Positions 7,217-13,959 of a stretch of DNA of 14,912 nt are shown here, in pieces; position 1 is the first letter of the stretch; each line of letters begins with the position of its first letter. A program made the position numbers and the translations under genes. This DNA is from Lachnospiraceae bacterium (GTDB lineage: Bacteria > Bacillota > Clostridia > Lachnospirales > Lachnospiraceae): assembly GCA_021199405.1 (NCBI GenBank), contig JAJQID010000100.1:1-14912 (forward strand), in the 5' to 3' direction. The notes beneath the pieces were generated by a model. It saw only the letters and a program-made list of their open reading frames with translations, had not been told where the DNA came from and searched no databases.

Positions 7217-7275
7217 TTTGGAAAGAGTGAAGAATGAAATTTTATTATTTTATGAAAAATCGGGAGGTATTCACT

Positions 7276-8307
7276 ATGGCATTGAGTGAGGCAAAGAACA
7301 GAAAGAGATGTATTTTGCTGCGAGGCCCGGTATATATCAGGCAGTCAGGCTGTGTGACAGGGCCAAAGGAGGGCAACGGCAGCCATTTTGCGGACGGCTT
7401 TGACCGGGTCTGGGAGGATGATTTTGGAGGGGAGAAAAACTGGGAGGAGGCGGAGAGCGCCCTGTTAAAGCAGGCGGTGGAGATCACACTGGCCAAGGCT
7501 GGCTTTGGAACGGGGGATGTGGACTGCGCCTTCGCGGGAGATCTGCTCAGTCAGTCCACCGCCACATCCTATGGCCTGAGCGGGCTGGGAATTCCTCATT
7601 ATGGAATATTCGGAGCCTGTTCCGGCAGCGGCGAGGCGCTGGCATTGTGCAGCATGCTGATCGACGGAGGGTATATTGAGAGAGGACTTGCGGTGGCCAG
7701 CTCGCATTTTGCCAGCGCGGAGAGGGAATTCAGGTTTCCTCTGGGCTATGGGTCGCAGCGTCCGCTGTCCGCCTCATGGACGGTCACAGGCAGCGGCGCT
7801 TTTTTGCTGGATCGGGATGAAGCCGGAACGGCGCTGGCAAAGGTCACGGGGGTGGTCATGGGGGAGATCGTGGATCCGGGAATTACGGACGCCATGAATA
7901 TGGGAGGCTGCATGGCTCCGGCCGCCGCACTGACCATCACCTCCGCTCTGAAGGAGTTTCCCTGGCTGCTGGAATCCTATGACCAGATCATTACCGGAGA
8001 TCTGGGAGAGGTGGGAAGTTTGGCGCTTGCGGATCTGATGCGGCAGCAGGGCTATGATATCGGGGAGCGGCATATGGACTGCGGCCTCTGTATATATGAC
8101 AGGGAAAAGGAAGATGTGCATGCCGGCGGAAGCGGCTGCGGCTGCAGTGCGGTGATGCTGGCAGCCTTTGTTTTGCCCAAGCTGAAGAGCGGGGACTGGA
8201 GACGGGTGCTTTTTGTGCCGACAGGGGCGCTGTTAAGCAAGGTACGGACGCAGGAAAAAATGTCGGTGCCGTCGATCGCTCACGGAGTGGTGATTGAGAG
8301 GGTTTGA
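7276..8307 (+). CDS. spoVAD: Stage V sporulation protein AD (thiolase-fold, dipicolinate channel component)
   Basis: This 343-residue SpoVAD is a thiolase-like protein of the spore SpoVA complex, which imports dipicolinic acid into the forespore and releases it in germination. Bacillus SpoVAD binds dipicolinate. Visible marks are GACSGSGEAL (113-122, Cys115 at the thiolase nucleophile position) and GGSGCGCSAVML (284-295). Length is close to other SpoVAD proteins. The ATG at 7276 has GGGAGG eight bases upstream; the earlier in-frame ATG at 7234 has only a weak site and would add 14 residues unlike the family. A sigma-G-like promoter lies just upstream. No spoVAC precedes it, the neighbour being the divergent sugar cassette. 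A 176-bp hairpin element follows the stop. Confidence 0.93.
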   Translation: MALSEAKNRKRCILLRGPVYIRQSGCVTGPKEGNGSHFADGFDRVWEDDFGGEKNWEEAESALLKQAVEITLAKAGFGTGDVDCAFAGDLLSQSTATSYGLSGLGIPHYGIFGACSGSGEALALCSMLIDGGYIERGLAVASSHFASAEREFRFPLGYGSQRPLSASWTVTGSGAFLLDRDEAGTALAKVTGVVMGEIVDPGITDAMNMGGCMAPAAALTITSALKEFPWLLESYDQIITGDLGEVGSLALADLMRQQGYDIGERHMDCGLCIYDREKEDVHAGGSGCGCSAVMLAAFVLPKLKSGDWRRVLFVPTGALLSKVRTQEKMSVPSIAHGVVIERV

Positions 8308-8343
8308 CAAAAGAGGAACGCGGGGATATACTGAAAAATGTGA

Positions 8344-8519
8344 GCAAGGGGACGGTCGGGCGGGAAATAAAATCTGTCATCGCTCCGATGTGCGGGACAT
8401 TTCGATGAGCCCCCGAAAGCTAAAATTGTGTCGGCATGGGCCTCCACAATTTTTGGGTCTCATCTCCATCGCACATAGTCGTTCTGACAGATTTTATTTC
8501 CCGCCCGACCTTGGCTTGC
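8344..8519. repeat. Long-hairpin MITE-like element inside the spoVA operon
   Basis: A perfect 26-bp inverted repeat has arms at 8354-8379 and 8485-8510. GCAAG (8344-8348) and CTTGC (8515-8519) extend it imperfectly. The 105 bases between the arms also fold inward: ATGTGCG (8388-8394) with CGCACAT (8470-8476), GATGAG (8404-8409) with CTCATC (8459-8464), and AAAATTGTG (8422-8430) with CACAATTTT (8445-8453). The tip is a 14-base loop. The whole element can form one hairpin on either strand. No transposase is encoded. It is probably a non-autonomous mobile repeat inserted between two sporulation genes. Open frames running through it are shadows of the arms. Confidence 0.7.
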
Positions 8520-8561
8520 AGCATGGACAGGAGTATGGGGTTGTAGTACAGGGAGAAAAAA

Positions 8562-8804
8562 ATGGAACGTTTAATGGAATTTAAGATGGAACGGCAGGGA
8601 CTGCTGGAGGTGGGGCAGAAAATTACGGTGACTGAGGGAGTGCTGCCCAGCAATTATTATTATACGATTGATCCGTCGTTGGCCATGTCGGGAAATTTCC
8701 CGTTTCGGGAGAGAATGCTGGCCAGGGAGGGTGTGGTCAGAAATATTGAGAAGCGACCCAGGGGATTTTATGTGACCTGCGCTTTTGAGGAGCCGGAGCG
8801 GTAA
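8562..8804 (+). CDS. Small protein of unknown function in the spoVA operon
   Basis: This 80-residue protein, MERLMEFKMERQGLL at its start, is rich in charged residues with a SNYYYTIDPSLA stretch at about 30-41 and an NFPFRERML block. It has no signal peptide or membrane segment that I can see and I do not recognise a family. GGGAG at 8551-8555 lies six bases before the ATG, and an in-frame stop at 8544-8546 limits the start; Met at 8574 is an alternative. It sits between spoVAD and spoVAE, beyond the hairpin element, and points the same way, so a sporulation role is inferred from position only. Confidence 0.7.
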   Translation: MERLMEFKMERQGLLEVGQKITVTEGVLPSNYYYTIDPSLAMSGNFPFRERMLAREGVVRNIEKRPRGFYVTCAFEEPER

Positions 8805-9015
8805 TACTATATAGTAAATATATGTATGACTTTAATGACGGACTCCATGGGCTGTACGGTAAGGAAAGTCTGAGAGAATAAAAAATAATTTCATGGGAAT
8901 ACTGTCAATGACAGGCTTAGTCATATAAACGCTGCCGGACAGGTTTGGTAAATGCATTGAGGCGTGATAAAACCGGCGAGCGGCGTGACATAAGATCAGG
9001 ACGGGAGTAGGAATC

Positions 9016-9372
9016 ATGGAATATATAAGCGCTTTTGTGGTGGGCGGAATTATCTGCGCACTGGCTCAGATTTTGATGGAAAAGACAAAGATGCTGCCGG
9101 GGCGGATTATGGTGACACTGGTGGTGACCGGAGCGGTCTTAAGCTTTCTGGGGTTATTTGACCCGTTGAAGGAAATCGGGAAAGCCGGGGCGAGCGTACC
9201 GCTTCTGGGTTTCGGCCATCTGCTGATGAAGGGCGTGAAGGAGGCAGTGGATGAGCAGGGCTTTCTGGGACTTTTCACCGGAGGCTTCAAGTCGGCAGCG
9301 GCAGGCTGCAGCGCGGCGTTGATTTTTGGATATCTGGCGGCGCTGGTTTTTAAACCAAAAATGAAAAAATAA
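9016..9372 (+). CDS. spoVAE: Stage V sporulation protein AE (SpoVAE/SpoVAEb type)
   Basis: This is a 118-residue hydrophobic protein with membrane helices at about 3-22, 31-48 and 95-112, plus a further hydrophobic stretch near 60-72. The C-terminal block GLFTGGFKSAAAGCSAAL followed by FGYLAALVFKPK is the SpoVAE signature. It is a membrane part of the SpoVA dipicolinate channel that works with SpoVAD. GGGAG lies about nine bases before the ATG. The 211 bases before it contain a small CTGTCaatGACAG hairpin (8902-8914) but no convincing promoter, so it is probably read from the spoVAD transcript. A strong + strand terminator lies at 9533-9569. Confidence 0.92.
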   Translation: MEYISAFVVGGIICALAQILMEKTKMLPGRIMVTLVVTGAVLSFLGLFDPLKEIGKAGASVPLLGFGHLLMKGVKEAVDEQGFLGLFTGGFKSAAAGCSAALIFGYLAALVFKPKMKK

Positions 9373-9416
9373 ATAACCGGGGCTGCCGAGATGGATTTTC
9401 CATGGGGCAGCCCCGG
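9361..9416 (-). terminator. Terminator of the minus-strand peptide gene
   Basis: CCGGGGCTGCC (9377-9387) and GGCAGCCCCGG (9406-9416) form an 11-bp stem. Read on the minus strand it is followed by TTATTTATTTTTT, a normal rho-independent terminator. On the plus strand there is no T-run after the stem, so it is oriented for the small peptide gene at 9424-9489. It overlaps the last codons of spoVAE. Confidence 0.75.
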
Positions 9417-9423
9417 CTTGTGT

Positions 9424-9489
9424 CTACCAGACGCAGACACCAAAGCTCTTATAATATTTTTCCAGCATCATTTTCATTTTCTTTAACAT
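9424..9489 (-). CDS. Hidden 21-residue peptide gene
   Basis: This minus-strand frame encodes 21 residues: it begins MLKKMKMMLEK, continues YYKSFG and ends VCVW. AGGAGG (9498-9503) lies eight bases before the ATG, an optimal ribosome site, and a U-tract terminator follows eight bases after the stop. The first half is an amphipathic, lysine-rich helix; the tail is aromatic with a single Cys near the C-terminus. No membrane span and no classical signal peptide is visible. The RBS can pair with an upstream TTTCC, and a GCCCC/GGGGC hairpin (9513-9527) sits in the leader. It lies divergent to a LysR gene and antisense to the spoVAE 3' region. I do not recognise the family; a signal peptide, membrane-active peptide or stress peptide are guesses. 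Confidence 0.6.
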   Translation of the reverse strand: MLKKMKMMLEKYYKSFGVCVW

Positions 9490-9532
9490 TGTTGTTTCCT
9501 CCTTTCGGAAATGCCCCTGTGGGGGGCTGGAC

Positions 9533-9569
9533 TCCGGCGGATTTTATGTCTGCCGGATTGTTTTTTTTT
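9533..9569 (+). terminator. Rho-independent terminator after spoVAE
   Basis: TCCGGCGGA (9533-9541) pairs with TCTGCCGGA (9549-9557) across a 7-base loop with one G-T pair, followed by TTG and nine T residues. It would end plus-strand transcripts from the spoVA operon about 160 bases beyond spoVAE, after crossing the minus-strand peptide gene. Confidence 0.75.
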
Positions 9570-9588
9570 CTGAACATAAGATATCATA

Positions 9589-9617
9589 TTGACGCGTCAG
9601 AGTAAAATACATATAAT
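9589..9617 (+). promoter_or_regulatory. lysR promoter overlapping a 10-bp palindrome
   Basis: TTGACG (9589-9594), 17 bases, then a perfect TATAAT (9612-9617), about 40 bases before the lysR ATG. The perfect palindrome TGACGCGTCA (9590-9599) covers the -35, a good place for an autoregulatory operator. On the opposite strand TTTACT (9601-9606) and TATCTT are also 17 bases apart, a weaker candidate promoter for the peptide gene. Confidence 0.65.
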
Positions 9618-9658
9618 AAAACAGTCACGATACTTTTTAAATATTAAAGAAGGCATTT

Positions 9659-10594
9659 ATGGAACTGAGACATATCCGTTATTTTCTGGCAGTTGCTGAG
9701 GAAATGAATTTTACTCGTGCCGCCGAGAAGCTGTGTATTGCCCAGCCGCCTCTGAGCCGTCAGATCAGGGATCTGGAGGAGGAGCTTCAGGTGGAGCTGT
9801 TTGTGAGAAAGCCCCATGCGCTTCAGCTGACGGAGGAGGGAATACTGTTCAGGCAGTATGCTATGCAGATCATGAATCTGGTGGATCGCTCCACGGAGGA
9901 AATTCACGAAATCCGGGGAGATTTGTATGGTACTTTGTATCTGGCGTCTGTGGAGGGAAGTGCTCCCCGGCTGCTTTCGGGGTGGATCGCGGGTTTTGAA
10001 AAGCTTCACCCTCAGGTACAGTATAATCTGTGGAATGGAAATTCGGACGATGTGGTGAACCGGGTCATGAAGGAGTTGTGTGAGCTTGCCATTATCATGG
10101 AGCCCCACAATGCCGAGGGTGTGGAGGCTCTGCCGGTTTTTTCGGAGCCCTGGGTGGCGATCATCCCCAAGGGGCATCCTCTGGCACAAAAGGCGGACAG
10201 CCCTCTGGAGGTGAAGGAACTGCTGCCCTACGATCTGATCATACCTTCGCGCACATCGCGCCTGGAGGAGATCAACAAATGGTTTGCAGGCACCGGTCAC
10301 CTGCCCACCGTCCGCTGCCGGATGGCACACATGCTGACAGCTTATGAGCTGACGCATCAGGGGGTTGGCATATCTATTTATCCTGCGGCTTCCGGGAGCC
10401 TTGCCGGTTATCCGGATGTATGTGTCAGAGAAATCGCTGAGCCTGCAGTCACCGCGTCCTATGTGCTGATCTGGAATAAGAATCACCAGCTATCCCATGT
10501 GGCAAAGGAATTTGTAAATTATGTCACAGCACAGCTTCCGGCCGTGGCGGAGGGGAATCACGTGCGGGCGGAGAACAGAAACGGACGTTGCTGA
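9659..10594 (+). CDS. LysR-family transcriptional regulator
   Basis: This is a 311-residue LysR-type regulator, normal in length. Residues 1-60 form the winged helix-turn-helix, with the recognition segment FTRAAEKLCIAQPPLSRQI (18-36). The rest, from about residue 90, is the two-lobed effector-binding domain (VAIIPKGHPLA, then the GVGISIYP block). The ATG is preceded by a modest AAGG site and by a near-consensus promoter whose -35 lies inside a perfect palindrome. LysR proteins often control a divergent neighbour; here that is the 21-residue peptide gene. The effector cannot be read from the sequence. The next gene starts 25 bases after its stop. Confidence 0.92.
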   Translation: MELRHIRYFLAVAEEMNFTRAAEKLCIAQPPLSRQIRDLEEELQVELFVRKPHALQLTEEGILFRQYAMQIMNLVDRSTEEIHEIRGDLYGTLYLASVEGSAPRLLSGWIAGFEKLHPQVQYNLWNGNSDDVVNRVMKELCELAIIMEPHNAEGVEALPVFSEPWVAIIPKGHPLAQKADSPLEVKELLPYDLIIPSRTSRLEEINKWFAGTGHLPTVRCRMAHMLTAYELTHQGVGISIYPAASGSLAGYPDVCVREIAEPAVTASYVLIWNKNHQLSHVAKEFVNYVTAQLPAVAEGNHVRAENRNGRC

Positions 10595-10619
10595 ATATAA
10601 AAGAGAGAGGACAGAACGG

Positions 10620-11816
10620 ATGGCGGAAGAAAAGAAAAATTTCCAGTTGGGAGAAGAGCAGGATCATGACAGGGAACCGGTGCAGGAATGTGCGCGCAGC
10701 GGCATGCCCCGGGAAAAAATAACGATGGAAAAGAATCTGATGTCCGACATGCAGAGCGAACTGCTGGATATGGCGCAGTCGCTGAATCTGCAAGTGTCGG
10801 GAAAAGAGAAGGAGCAGCTTGCAGCGGAAATTGCTGAATATCTGCTGATTCCGGAACATATGCGTCTGGAATTTCTGAGCTTCAGTGAGGAGGAGCTGGA
10901 TGCCTTTGAAACGGTGATTGAGAATCCCCGCAGTATGCTGGACTACTGGGAATCCCGGAAGCTGGATCAGCTCTGGAGTCAGGGGTATGTGACAATGCAC
11001 AGCGACGGCTCCTATGAGGTGCCGGAGGATGTGGAGGCCGTTTACAGTACACTCAGAAAGAACGGCTATCGGGAATACCATATAAAAGTGGGCTGGATGA
11101 TAAACTGTCTGCTGGCGTTTGTCGATCTTTACATGGCCGCTCCGACAGAAGTGTTGTACAAAATCTATCAGGGGGAGGAGACGTTGAATGTCTCCTATGA
11201 GGAATTCCTGCAGATCTTTGAAAAGGTGCCGGATGAAATGAACCCCTGCCGCATGACAGACGGAATGGCGATGTCAAGGCAGCTGGAGGTGGATGAGTTA
11301 TATGAGGAGCTTGAGGAGGTACAGCTGGATGTAGAATATTACATTCTCACCAAAGAGGAAGTTTTATGCCGGGCCAGGGATGGTTATATGTCTTCATCGA
11401 AGGAATATCAGGCGCTGGAAAAGTTCATCATTGACAAAATGGATGATGATGTGGACTGTTACAGTCTTTGTCTGGCAGCAAACAATATTTTTATGAACGG
11501 CGGCTCCGTTTCAGATGTTTTAAAGGAGCTGAAAAGAAGGAAAATAAGGCTGCCTGTGGGAAAGGACGCTGAGATCTTTGAAAATATCCTGACAGAGACG
11601 GGCAACCATACCCGTATGATGATATTCAGAGGCCACACACCTCTGGAAATTTATGAAAACATAGACCCGGATCAGCTGGAAAAGCTGATGATGCCGATTC
11701 CTCCCGAGGGCAGAAAGCCGGTGAGAAGGGCGGAGGGGGAAAAGAAGATTTATCCTAATGATCCCTGCCCCTGCGGCAGCGGAAAAAAGTATAAAAAGTG
11801 CTGCGGAAGAAAGTAA
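10620..11816 (+). CDS. SEC-C metal-binding motif protein
   Basis: This 398-residue protein ends with a SEC-C motif: PCPCGSGKKYKKCCGRK, with Cys383, Cys385, Cys394 and Cys395 as likely zinc ligands. The first part is very acidic and charged, probably a helical, partly disordered domain with no family I recognise (leucine/glutamate-rich segments such as LEVDELYEELEEVQLDVEYY). Similar proteins in clostridia are annotated only by this motif, which is also found at the end of SecA. The start at 10620 has GAGAGG nine bases upstream; an earlier in-frame ATG at 10521 lies inside lysR and is less likely. The role is unknown; a protein- or nucleic-acid-binding function is an inference from the motif. 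Confidence 0.8.
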   Translation: MAEEKKNFQLGEEQDHDREPVQECARSGMPREKITMEKNLMSDMQSELLDMAQSLNLQVSGKEKEQLAAEIAEYLLIPEHMRLEFLSFSEEELDAFETVIENPRSMLDYWESRKLDQLWSQGYVTMHSDGSYEVPEDVEAVYSTLRKNGYREYHIKVGWMINCLLAFVDLYMAAPTEVLYKIYQGEETLNVSYEEFLQIFEKVPDEMNPCRMTDGMAMSRQLEVDELYEELEEVQLDVEYYILTKEEVLCRARDGYMSSSKEYQALEKFIIDKMDDDVDCYSLCLAANNIFMNGGSVSDVLKELKRRKIRLPVGKDAEIFENILTETGNHTRMMIFRGHTPLEIYENIDPDQLEKLMMPIPPEGRKPVRRAEGEKKIYPNDPCPCGSGKKYKKCCGRK

Positions 11817-11891
11817 GGAACAGCCTGCGGCGAAAGCGAAGGCAGCAGCCCATAGCAAAGACAAAGGCAGGAAACAAGGAAGGAACAGTCT

Positions 11892-12374
11892 ATGGCAAAA
11901 CAGAAGGAAATCAAGACAAACGCGATGCGCACGCTGGAAGCTTTGAAGATACCGTATCAACATTATACTTACGAGTGCGACGAATTTGTGGACGGCCTGC
12001 AGATTGCGGACAAACTGAATCTTCCTTATGAAAAGGTGTATAAGACTCTGGTGACGATGGGAAACAGCGGGAATTATTTTGTCTTTGTGATTCCTGTGGC
12101 TGAGGAGCTGGATTTAAAGAAAGCCGCCAGAGCTGTGGGGGAGAAGAGTGTGGAGATGATTCATGTGAAGGATATCAACAAAGTGACCGGCTATATCCGG
12201 GGAGGCTGCACCGCTGTCGGCATGAAAAAACAGTACGTGACGGTGATCGACAGCTCCGCTCTGAAACAGCCGGCCATCATGGTCAGCGGAGGGCGGATCG
12301 GATCGCAGATTGAGCTGGCACCTCAGGATCTGGCAAAGGCGTCAGGGGCAGAGTTTGCAGCAGTGATCAGATGA
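11892..12374 (+). CDS. ybaK: YbaK/EbsC-type Cys-tRNA(Pro) deacylase
   Basis: This is a 160-residue single-domain YbaK/ProX-fold protein. The family lysine sits in VYKTLV (about residue 51), and the FVFVIPVAEELDLKKAA block and the GYIRGGCTAVG loop (about 100-110) are typical. YbaK removes cysteine wrongly attached to tRNA(Pro) by prolyl-tRNA synthetase. The AGGAAGGA site lies about six bases before the ATG. It follows the SEC-C gene by 75 bases on the same strand. Its 3' end overlaps the convergent kinase gene by 33 bases. Confidence 0.9.
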   Translation: MAKQKEIKTNAMRTLEALKIPYQHYTYECDEFVDGLQIADKLNLPYEKVYKTLVTMGNSGNYFVFVIPVAEELDLKKAARAVGEKSVEMIHVKDINKVTGYIRGGCTAVGMKKQYVTVIDSSALKQPAIMVSGGRIGSQIELAPQDLAKASGAEFAAVIR

Positions 12375-13454
12375 AAAAGAAGACAGATTGTACCACTTGG
12401 GAATGATTCGTGTGAACCCGTCATAATTTTCGTATGAGACATTCCATCTTTTCACCATACCGGCAATATTCTCCGGGCCGAATTTCTCCGCCCATTTGAT
12501 GGAATAGAGGGAAGCGTGGGCCACATACACGGCCTGCGTTTCCCAGAAAATTTCCGGCACGTTATCGTCAAAATAGGCGTCGATCTGACCAATGCAATAA
12601 GGGATACTGACCTCAATTCCAAAGCTTTCCAGCTTGTAAAATTCTTCGTAGGGATCTCCCGCTTCCCAGCGGTTAAAGTCAATCACGCCGATCTGACCGC
12701 CCAGGGAAGTGCAATCCGTTGTGACGGGCGTCATGCAGGCGTCCATTGGTTGTCCTGTGTTGCAGGAATTGTCCATTGGTCGTCCTGCGTTGCTGGAATT
12801 GTCCGTTGGTTGTCCTGTACTGCCAGAATTTTGCGTATTCTCATCTATCCGTTTTACTGTTTTGCGGGAATAAATCAGATTTCCCGGATGGTAGTCGCCG
12901 TGCAGATATACCGGCGGCTGATTCCATATTTTATGGATATTCTGCCGGATATAGGAGACGGCGGCCTCATCGTTGGGAACCCGCACCGTGGAATTCAGGT
13001 AGCGATTCAGCTGCATTAGTTTATGATCCACTTTAGTTTTGACAGGACGGTCAGCTTCCTCCAGTGGTATGCTATGGATTTTCCTTAGAATCCTGCCAGC
13101 CTGTCTGCCCAATTGATATTGCTCCTGTTCAGAAAGTGATGGCAATATTTCCGTCAGATCAGCTCCTTCCACCCAGGAGAGCAGCATATAGGTATTCTGC
13201 CCCTGATTGCAGGTACCGAAGGCTTTGGGGGAGGACATTCGGATACCGGTTCGGGCATATTTGCAGACAATTTCATATTCCTTGCGTTTGGCCTCATAAT
13301 ATGCTGCGTCTGAGATTCTCAGCAGAAAAACCTCGCCTGTGTCAGAATGCAGCTTATATTTTTTCTCAGCGGAATAGCCCTTATTTACAGGCTCCACGGA
13401 TGTCCATGAATGGATGTCTGACGGCATTTCAATGTCATTGAGAAAATTGTGCAT
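12342..13454 (-). CDS. Aminoglycoside phosphotransferase-fold kinase with repeat insertion
   Basis: This 370-residue APH/choline-kinase-fold protein has the catalytic loop HGDYHPGN (185-192) and the metal-binding VIDFNRW (257-263). LLSWVEGADL (91-100) is the hinge, as in the family. In ordinary members only about 10-15 residues separate the two catalytic motifs. Here about 55 low-complexity residues intervene (198-253), built from a ten-residue unit. Substrate is unknown: the fold serves small molecules from sugars and choline to antibiotics, and resistance should not be assumed. The ATG at 13454 has only a distant GAGGGG site; a TTG at 13481 is an alternative. The 3' end overlaps ybaK. Confidence 0.85.
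   Translation of the reverse strand: MHNFLNDIEMPSDIHSWTSVEPVNKGYSAEKKYKLHSDTGEVFLLRISDAAYYEAKRKEYEIVCKYARTGIRMSSPKAFGTCNQGQNTYMLLSWVEGADLTEILPSLSEQEQYQLGRQAGRILRKIHSIPLEEADRPVKTKVDHKLMQLNRYLNSTVRVPNDEAAVSYIRQNIHKIWNQPPVYLHGDYHPGNLIYSRKTVKRIDENTQNSGSTGQPTDNSSNAGRPMDNSCNTGQPMDACMTPVTTDCTSLGGQIGVIDFNRWEAGDPYEEFYKLESFGIEVSIPYCIGQIDAYFDDNVPEIFWETQAVYVAHASLYSIKWAEKFGPENIAGMVKRWNVSYENYDGFTRIIPKWYNLSSFSSDHCCKLCP
12745..12834 (-). repeat. Three 30-bp tandem repeats within the kinase gene
   Basis: Units start at 12745, 12775 and 12805; the first two differ at four positions, the third is more diverged. Each keeps the reading frame and encodes ten residues of the form N-S-x-x-x-G-x-P-x-D (NSGSTGQPTD, NSSNAGRPMD, NSCNTGQPMD). 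The multiple-of-three unit allows copy number to change without a frameshift. Confidence 0.85.
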
Positions 13455-13569
13455 GGTATATTTGCTTTCCCCTCGTATCAATAGATTTTAAGCTGAAAGA
13501 AACTGAAACAGTCTATCATATCCGGATGAAAAAAGGAAGAAGTTCGGATTAAGAAAGAAAAAATTCCGG

Positions 13570-13756
13570 CTGTGCGGTTGGATGCTCCAAAGAGCATCCA
13601 ATCCATTGATCCATTGGCAAAATTCGTGCTGTCGCACTTTTGTGTCTGCTAACGCAGCCACATTTTGCTCATTGGATAAATGGGTTGCTAATTCAACAGC
13701 TCATTTGCATTGCAATAAATTGCATGCAAATGGTCTGTTGAATTGCAACCGCACAG
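13570..13756. repeat. Multi-branched (cloverleaf-like) palindromic element
   Basis: Outer arms CTGTGCGGTT (13570-13579) and AACCGCACAG (13747-13756) enclose three arms. Arm 1 is TTGGATGCTC (13578-13587) with GAGCATCCAA (13592-13601). Arm 2 spans 13603-13683 with CCATT/AATGG, ATCCA/TGGAT and GCAAAAT/ATTTTGC, tipped by GTGC/GCAC and by TGTGtCTGC/GCAGcCACA. Arm 3 is AATTCAACAG (13690-13699) with CTGTTGAATT (13735-13744), continuing CATTTGCA/TGCAAATG. GGTTGC (13683-13688) can also pair with GCAACC (13745-13750), competing with the outer stem. It could be a structured RNA, a mobile repeat or a protein-binding DNA site; no gene is inside. Confidence 0.65.
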
Positions 13757-13881
13757 GTGGAAAAATTAAAAAAGTTTGTGACGAATCGGCGTTCCCGTGC
13801 CTGTATATAGTGAAGGGCCTTTACGAAAACAGTCGAATTGATCAGCCGGACAGCAGAATATAAAACTTTACATGTTTGTAC

Positions 13882-13932
13882 TTGAATATTCAGTAAAACG
13901 GTGATAGACTGTAGTCGGGATGAAATCCTGAC
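13882..13932 (+). promoter_or_regulatory. Rpn promoter with an initial leader hairpin
   Basis: TTGAAT (13882-13887), a 17-base spacer, then TAGACT (13905-13910) preceded by TGA, an extended -10. Directly after it, GTCGGGAT (13914-13921) folds with ATCCTGAC (13925-13932) over a GAA loop, at or near the 5' end of the mRNA. Confidence 0.55.
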
Positions 13933-13959
13933 ACCGGGCGCTTCAGAAGGAGGAATGCC

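Larger units (their letters stand above)
13482..13959. other. Gene-free interval before the Rpn gene
   Basis: About 480 bases hold no convincing gene. From 13482 to 13569 the sequence is A-rich, with two loosely similar GGAT-plus-A-rich segments and nothing else clear. Then come the multi-branched palindromic element (13570-13756), an AT-rich stretch without features (13757-13881), and the Rpn promoter and leader hairpin. A 93-codon frame at 13582-13863 runs through the palindromes and is judged spurious. Confidence 0.7.

Noticed and set aside
8294..8584. 96-codon plus-strand frame after spoVAD, and a 77-codon minus-strand frame over the same region
   Set aside because: Both are read through the arms of the long hairpin and repeat each other's residues because of the inverted repeat; neither has a ribosome site of note.
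8897..8928. Forespore promoter for spoVAE (GAATA and CATATAA)
   Set aside because: The spacer is 20 bases, too long for the sigma-G pattern.
8832..9017. Minus-strand 61-codon frame before spoVAE
   Set aside because: No ribosome site or recognisable features, and it lies over the spoVAE leader.
10521..10619. Longer N-terminus of the SEC-C protein starting inside lysR
   Set aside because: No ribosome site, overlap with lysR, and the ATG at 10620 has a better site.
12745..12834. CRISPR-like repeats
   Set aside because: The 30-bp units are directly adjacent with no spacers and lie in frame inside a kinase gene.
12342..13454. Antibiotic-resistance call for the kinase
   Set aside because: The APH fold alone does not show antibiotic modification; the context and insertion do not support it.
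13582..13863. 93-codon plus-strand frame before the Rpn gene
   Set aside because: It runs through nested palindromes, has no ribosome site and an odd Cys/Asn/His-rich composition.
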